DNA from: Solirubrum puertoriconensis
GTDB taxonomy: Bacteria; Bacteroidota; Bacteroidia; Cytophagales; Hymenobacteraceae
Direction of reading: 5' to 3'
Length of the DNA: 64,000 nucleotides
Assembly: GCF_001483135.1 (NCBI RefSeq)
Contig: NZ_LNAL01000007.1
Location: 248,001 to 312,000 of the forward strand
Shown here one piece after another: positions 60,052 through 64,000 of the stretch. The translations under genes were made by a program, and so were the position numbers. Positions within the stretch are counted from its first letter, which is position 1. The number at the start of each line of letters is the position of its first letter. The notes under the pieces were generated by a model. That model worked only from the letters and a program-made list of their open reading frames with translations. It did no database searches and had not been told where the DNA came from.

Positions 60052-60897
60052 TTAGGCTTTGTAGAGAACCTTCTGGTTCGGAACGCATACAGCGGCGCCC
60101 AGGGAGTAAGTAGCCTTCAGGAACATTTCGTCACCGATGTTATCCACCTTGCCAACTTCAAGCTTAGCGAAGTCAGCAGCCAAGTCGGTACCCAGGATAA
60201 GGTCTGTCGAACGACCAGCTACAATCGTGTTAGCAGGGAGCGGAACGAATTCCACCGGTACACCGAGGTATTCCACCTTGTCAGCCGATACGCTGAAGAT
60301 GTCGCGGTAAGTCTGCTTCAGGTTTGCCACCTTGATAAGCTGCTTCGCGTTCTCTGGGGCGTAGATTTTGGCTTCGCTCAGGGTTTCACCCGGCATTGCG
60401 CTGTAAATCTTTTCGAATTCAGCCACGATGTTCGAGGCGGTCAAGGCTACACCAGCTACACCGATTTCGCTAGCAGCGGCTTCCAGCTTGGCAACCAGCG
60501 ACGTCCAGAAGCGGCGTTCGATGGCTTTGCCAACTTTCGGGATGGCGAATTCCAGAACGGCCTTCAGGAACTCACTCGATTCCATCTGGGCAGCGCCGGA
60601 CTTCATATCAGCACCGAAACGGGTACCGCGCAGCGCGAACATATCGAACTTGTGAACGACTTGACGAACCTCGGGTTCAATCACCGCGTCAGCGAAGTTC
60701 AGGTTACCAGCGGATACCGGATTTACGGCGTACGGCTGGTCGGTCAGGTCACCGCCGAGGGTCGTTACCGTTTGTTTGTGCTTGATGTTTTCAAGTACAC
60801 GAACCAACGATTTCGCAACCGTATCGTTGGCGTACAGCATTTCGCTGAAGATAGGGCCGAGGGTATTGTTTTCCCAGGTCTGAGGGGTATAGTTCAT
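60052..60897 (-). CDS. Major capsid protein (HK97-fold type)
   Basis: 281 residues. MNYTPQTWENNTLGPIFSEMLYANDTVAKSLVRVLENIKHKQTVTTL, then EVRQVVHKFDMFALRGTRFGADMKSGAAQMESSEFLKAVLEFAIPKVGKAIERRFW, MPGETLSEAKIYAPENAKQLIKVANLKQTYRDIFSVSADKVEYLGVPVEFVPLPANTIVAGRSTDLILGTDLAADF, and a terminal LKATYSLGAAVCVPNQKVLY. The spine-helix/P-domain/A-domain order and the 280-residue size fit HK97-fold capsid proteins. The scaffold-like gene is upstream and a hairpin follows, typical of a highly expressed gene. Confidence 0.8.
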   Translation of the reverse strand: MNYTPQTWENNTLGPIFSEMLYANDTVAKSLVRVLENIKHKQTVTTLGGDLTDQPYAVNPVSAGNLNFADAVIEPEVRQVVHKFDMFALRGTRFGADMKSGAAQMESSEFLKAVLEFAIPKVGKAIERRFWTSLVAKLEAAASEIGVAGVALTASNIVAEFEKIYSAMPGETLSEAKIYAPENAKQLIKVANLKQTYRDIFSVSADKVEYLGVPVEFVPLPANTIVAGRSTDLILGTDLAADFAKLEVGKVDNIGDEMFLKATYSLGAAVCVPNQKVLYKA

Positions 60898-60927
60898 ATA
60901 GAGTTTAGAGGGGATTCAGTAGCGTTA

Positions 60928-61461
60928 TTAGCGGTTCTGATAGCGTTCCCAGGCTAGTTGTGCCGGGGTTTTCACGGCGCCCGTTTGGGCAGATAGAATC
61001 ACTTTCTTATCGGCTGGCTTCGATTCGATTTCGGCCAGTTTGGTAGTCAATTCGGTGTTCGCCTTGCTCAATTCGGCGTTACCGTTCAGCAGCGTTTCAA
61101 TCTGCTTTTTGAGTTCATCGATTTGGGTCTGGAGTTCGTCCAGTTTCGATTCATCCTCAGGGGTTACTTCGGGTTCGGTAGGGGTATCCTCAGCAGCTTG
61201 TTCCTCTTCCTGGGGCGCCTCAGGGGCGTCCTGGATGGTTTCCAGCTTGCCTTCGGTGATTACCAGGATTCGACCGTCTTCCAGTTCGTATTGACCGTCA
61301 GCGATTTCACCCTGGACTTCCAGAGTATCGTCGTTCACGCTGATGACCGAACCTTCTTTGGTTTGATAATCTGATAGGGTTACTTCCTTTTCCGAAAGCC
61401 GAAGGATTTCCTTTGCAATGGCCGAGAGTTTAGCCAACGTTCCGGTTCCTTTGTCTTTCAT
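60928..61461 (-). CDS. Scaffold-like acidic coiled-coil phage protein
   Basis: 177 residues. A short strand-rich start (GSVISVNDDTLEVQGEIADGQYELEDGRILVITEGKLETI), a Pro/Glu-rich acidic linker (EAPQEEEQAAEDTPTEPEVTPEDE), a coiled coil (LDELQTQIDELKKQIETLLNGNAELSKANTELTTKLAEIES) and the C-terminus AVKTPAQLAWERYQNR. Acidic helical proteins just upstream of the capsid gene are usually scaffolds. Confidence 0.65.
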   Translation of the reverse strand: MKDKGTGTLAKLSAIAKEILRLSEKEVTLSDYQTKEGSVISVNDDTLEVQGEIADGQYELEDGRILVITEGKLETIQDAPEAPQEEEQAAEDTPTEPEVTPEDESKLDELQTQIDELKKQIETLLNGNAELSKANTELTTKLAEIESKPADKKVILSAQTGAVKTPAQLAWERYQNR

Positions 61462-61527
61462 TCGGTAGCGATAAGATTAATAGTCAAGAGTAAATAAGAC
61501 CGGTGCCGAACTTTTTCGCAGACGAAA

Positions 61528-61557
61528 AAACCCCAGCCGAATTCACGACTGGGGTTT
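61528..61557. terminator. Intrinsic hairpin after the spanin-like gene
   Basis: AAACCCCAGcCG and CGaCTGGGGTTT (61528-61557) with A and T runs on the outsides; same core as the terminator at 51098. Confidence 0.75.
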
Positions 61558-61578
61558 GATTCAGAATTGATTCCGGTG

Positions 61579-62220
61579 TTACCTAGTGGCAGCGGCGCCG
61601 ATAACGATTCCGATACCTAGGGTTATCCATTTCCATCCTTTCCAGGGTTTCTTCTCGGGAGGTATCAGCGCATCTACGTCAGCGTTCTGAACCATTGGGT
61701 TCGTGTTGCGGGCCGTAATTCGGATACTCCCATCGGATTCCCGGTGATGCGTCACTAGCAATCGATTCGGAATGTTCAGCGAATCGATTCGGAGGGTGTC
61801 ACCCTGGGTTCGGATGCGGTAACTCAGGGTATCCGAGGCGTAGGCCCAGGTATGCGTCTCAGAGGCTCCAGGTTGAACGCTGACGTGTTCGATGACCTTC
61901 GTTGTCTGCTCAATGCTGGAGGCTGTCAGCAGGCGTTTACGCTCCTTTCTGGGCAGCGCCTTGACGTCCTGGACTAGGGCCTTCTGATTTCCGGACAACA
62001 GGCGGTAATTGTTGCCTACTTCCCAAAGGGTCGCTTCCAGTGCCTTCTTTTCCACGACTTCACGCCCCAGCTTATCACGGTAGGTATGAAGGGTATCCTG
62101 GAGGGCAGCGGTCAGGCGCTCGTTGCGCGTAACCTCTGACTGGAGTTCCTTGGCTCGGTGGCAGGTGACAACCAGCAGCGCCACCACGGCAATCAGCAGC
62201 ACCTTAATCCAGTTTGCCAT
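61579..62220 (-). CDS. Spanin-like (Rz-type) membrane protein with coiled coil
   Basis: 213 residues. An N-terminal membrane anchor (WIKVLLIAVVALLVVTCH), a coiled coil (KELQSEVTRNERLTAALQDTLHTYRDKLGREVVEKKALEATL), a beta-rich middle (YASDTLSYRIRTQGDTLRIDSLNI) and a second hydrophobic segment at the end (WKWITLGIGIVIGAAATR). The layout recalls Rz-like spanins and DUF6549 proteins of Bacteroidota phages. Its start overlaps the protease gene by 17 nt. A lysis gene between protease and scaffold is unusual, so a head role is also possible. Confidence 0.55.
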   Translation of the reverse strand: MANWIKVLLIAVVALLVVTCHRAKELQSEVTRNERLTAALQDTLHTYRDKLGREVVEKKALEATLWEVGNNYRLLSGNQKALVQDVKALPRKERKRLLTASSIEQTTKVIEHVSVQPGASETHTWAYASDTLSYRIRTQGDTLRIDSLNIPNRLLVTHHRESDGSIRITARNTNPMVQNADVDALIPPEKKPWKGWKWITLGIGIVIGAAATR

Positions 62221-62842
62221 CGGTGCGCAGCTCGTTCAGGATGGCGTTGATGTCGTCTTCGATGGAACTCCAGTCGATTTCCTTCGGGGTTGCCTCGGAC
62301 ATTTTCACCTGGGATTCGCGGAAACGGCCTTCCAGGCTGAAGCCGGTCACGTTGCCGGTCATCACCTCGGATTCCCAGAAGGTTTCGTCCAAGATTTTGT
62401 ACGTAGCCATCATCGTCCCTTTGGGCAGGTGGAAGCCTAGGGCCGCAGCTTTGTCAACCTTTGGGTCTTCGATTATCCAGGATTCAATCAACTGGGCCTG
62501 GACGGTATCCGACTGGTCGTGGTTCTTGTTGCTCAGGCGCAGGTTGCCCGTCTGCTGGAAGAACTTGTTCCGGATTTTCTCAATGTCGTCACTAGTGAAC
62601 TGGATGTAATGTTCGCCCTGCTGGTCATCGTTGCGGTATATCAGCTTATCGGGAATGATTACAGCTGACGTTAGGTACCGCTTCATCTGGTCGGTGGCCT
62701 TCAGGGTTACTTCCTGGGGTTCCGACTCCGAGAGTTTAACCGCCTGGACTTGCATCGCAGGACGGTCAACCATTGAAATCAGGAACATTCCGGTGTTATC
62801 ATCGAATTCGTCAACCTGAAGTTGGAATACAGGGAGTTTCAT
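62204..62842 (-). CDS. XkdF-like prohead protease
   Basis: 212 residues. KLPVFQLQVDEFDDNTGMFLISMVDRPAMQ, then the XkdF signature: TSAVIIPDKLIYRND...GEHYIQFTSDDIEKIRNKFFQQTGNLRLSNKNHDQ, LIESWIIEDPKVDKAAALGFHLPKGTMMATYKI, WESEVMTGNVTGFSLEGRF. The His in NKNHDQ and Ser in GFSLEG are plausible catalytic residues by analogy with phage prohead proteases. It would cut scaffold and capsid proteins during head maturation. Confidence 0.82.
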   Translation of the reverse strand: MKLPVFQLQVDEFDDNTGMFLISMVDRPAMQVQAVKLSESEPQEVTLKATDQMKRYLTSAVIIPDKLIYRNDDQQGEHYIQFTSDDIEKIRNKFFQQTGNLRLSNKNHDQSDTVQAQLIESWIIEDPKVDKAAALGFHLPKGTMMATYKILDETFWESEVMTGNVTGFSLEGRFRESQVKMSEATPKEIDWSSIEDDINAILNELRTDGKLD

Positions 62843-62858
62843 AAGGTATTGGATAGGG

Positions 62859-64000
62859 TTAATTCAAATAATGGTCGCTGATGCGGGTGCGGTCAGCTTC
62901 GTAGGTCACGATGTCCGAGGGACGAACCGTGATAGGTTTCTGGAGGGCTGCGGCGGTCTGCTGCTGTAGCGTCTGGATGTTCTGTTGCATCGCTACCAGG
63001 ACGGTCATATCAACGCCCTGCTGAGGCGTCGGAACCGCTACCTGGGCGTAACCACCCTGGGCGTAACCGGTGCCGCCGTTTTGACGGGCAACCTCCAATT
63101 GAGCAATCGTAGAACTGAACTTCGGGCTGGTTACCATCCATTTCGGCGCCACCCATTCGTTTTCGTGAACCACCCCAGCCACCCGGAACCCGCTGTCGTC
63201 CGGAGTTCCGAAGCCCGAACCGGTGAAACCACCTTCATCGAACCCGTTGGCTAACTGTTTCGCAGAGGCAATAGCGGAGGCCGTAGCAGCCAAGGCCACC
63301 ACGATAGCGGCGAGGTTACCAGGGAAGGGGATGCTGTTGGCGCCTACCGTGGCCTTCACCGCAGCCTGGATAGCCAGACCAGCCGTGACAGCCTTATCGA
63401 TGCTAGCAGCGGCCAGGGCCAGACGGTTCATCTTCTCCTGTTCCTTCTGCTGTTGCTGCTGAAGGGCAATCTTTTCCTTCTCCGCTTGCTTTGCGCGGGC
63501 ATCTTCTTTCTGCTTATCGGCAGCTATAGCGGCGTTCCGCTGACGTTCTACCTCCAGTTGTTTGATGATGCGTTCACGCTGGGCGCCTTTCGCGTTCAAC
63601 AACTGGTCTTCCAGGGAATCGATTCTGGATTGGGAATCTTCCAACTGGGCATCCAGGGCGTCGGCAGCATCTTTCGCAGCGCCCAAGATGGAATCCGCTT
63701 CCTCCATCTGGGCCTGTAGGGCTTCCATCCGGGCCTGACCAGCCATCGTCAGGAGTTCCAGCGTCGTGTTCATCGCGGCGTCCGCAGCTTCGTTCACTTT
63801 CGCCTTGACTTCATCCAGGTCGTCATCGCTGACACCAAACAGTTTCTTCAGAATGGAGTCACCGAGGTCAGCCGTAGGCGCCGTGGCGATTTGCGTCACG
63901 ATTTCCCGACGTTGCTTCGCGGCTTCGGCCACGATTTTCGTCCGTTGGGCTTCGTTTTCCTTGGTATCCTTCAACTGAGCCAAGGCGAGACGTTCTTCGG
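62859..64000 (-). CDS. Tape measure protein, C-terminal part (continues beyond the window)
   Basis: The frame is open to the right edge; residues before 63983 (EERLAL) are part of the same protein, so the TTG at 63983 is not the true start. The visible 380 residues contain a long coiled coil (MAGQARMEALQAQMEEADSIL, DSQSRIDSLEDQLL, ERIIKQLEVERQRNAAIAADKQKEDARAKQAEKEKIALQQQQQKEQEKMNRL), a hydrophobic helix region (AIVVALAATASAIASAKQLAN), then the Gly-rich FDEGGFTGSGFGTPDDSGFRVAGVVHENEWVAP motif found near the end of many tape measure proteins. It sets tail length in siphophages. It lies upstream of the head genes, an unexpected order. Confidence 0.7.
   Translation of the reverse strand, partial: EERLALAQLKDTKENEAQRTKIVAEAAKQRREIVTQIATAPTADLGDSILKKLFGVSDDDLDEVKAKVNEAADAAMNTTLELLTMAGQARMEALQAQMEEADSILGAAKDAADALDAQLEDSQSRIDSLEDQLLNAKGAQRERIIKQLEVERQRNAAIAADKQKEDARAKQAEKEKIALQQQQQKEQEKMNRLALAAASIDKAVTAGLAIQAAVKATVGANSIPFPGNLAAIVVALAATASAIASAKQLANGFDEGGFTGSGFGTPDDSGFRVAGVVHENEWVAPKWMVTSPKFSSTIAQLEVARQNGGTGYAQGGYAQVAVPTPQQGVDMTVLVAMQQNIQTLQQQTAAALQKPITVRPSDIVTYEADRTRISDHYLN

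Larger units (their letters stand above)
48028..64000. mobile_element. Prophage (tailed phage), left part; right end outside the window
   Basis: From about 48.0 kb to the right edge the sequence loses the host CCTAGG signature, drops in GC, and encodes an XkdF-like protease, capsid, portal, tape measure and fibre-type proteins. The left boundary is set between the host deaminase gene and the first phage-like gene; no attachment-site duplication can be tested because the other end is not visible. No tRNA gene is at the border, and no integrase or terminase is seen. Confidence 0.85.

Overview
The window looks like a chromosome segment of a GC-rich Bacteroidota bacterium of the Hymenobacter/Cytophagales type. 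Three things point there: (1) repeated Bacteroidota promoters with a -33 TTG and a -7 TAnnTTTG box (for example before the SRP RNA, guaA, the SAM riboswitch and the TonB receptor); (2) starts without Shine-Dalgarno sequences; (3) gene families such as a CarboxypepD_reg-type TonB receptor, PepSY, CPBP, DUF4328 and DUF5675. The right quarter (about 48.0-64.0 kb) is a prophage of different composition that runs off the window.

Layout. 0-4.3 kb: a leftward tripartite exporter operon (TetR, ABC with a degenerate ATPase, HlyD, start of a TolC-like protein). 4.4-16.7 kb: housekeeping and envelope genes: icd, a periplasmic-binding lipoprotein-like protein, a TonB receptor with a PepSY protein behind a Fur-like site, a glutamine amidotransferase, and guaA. 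16.8-28.6 kb: the SRP RNA gene, a transaldolase-like aldolase, ftsE, glycosyltransferase and sugar-modifying genes, an M48 protease, a SAM-I riboswitch followed by two mini-ORFs and an APC amino acid permease, and a CPBP protease.

28.6-44.3 kb: a surface-glycan locus. A tight ten-gene leftward operon starts with pseC and ends with a Wzx-type flippase. With the separately transcribed pseB it makes a CMP-activated pseudaminic-acid-like nonulosonate (PseB, PseC, fused PseG-PseH, PseI, SpsF-type cytidylyltransferase, plus an aldo/keto reductase and an SDR that suggest a variant sugar). The surrounding transferase-like, deacetylase and flippase genes would build and export the glycan. An FkbH-like gene bracketed by inverted repeats and a GT4 gene follow. 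44.5-47.6 kb: ffh, a membrane-protein gene broken by an in-frame amber codon, and a nucleoside deaminase.

48.0-64.0 kb: a tailed-phage module. A rightward group of five small genes (including a DUF5675 protein) converges on a long leftward structural operon: tape measure (cut by the window edge), XkdF-like protease, spanin-like protein, scaffold-like protein, major capsid, tail-tube-like protein, fibre-type proteins, portal, adaptor, holin-like proteins and tail fibres. No integrase, terminase or right end is visible.

The most unusual signals are: a roughly four- to five-fold excess of the palindrome CCTAGG in the host part (about 70 copies by hand) that stops at the prophage; the riboswitch and overlapping mini-ORF leader; the interleaved repeats at the prophage edge; and a phage-specific TTCTTATTTACC-like box upstream of genes on both strands.
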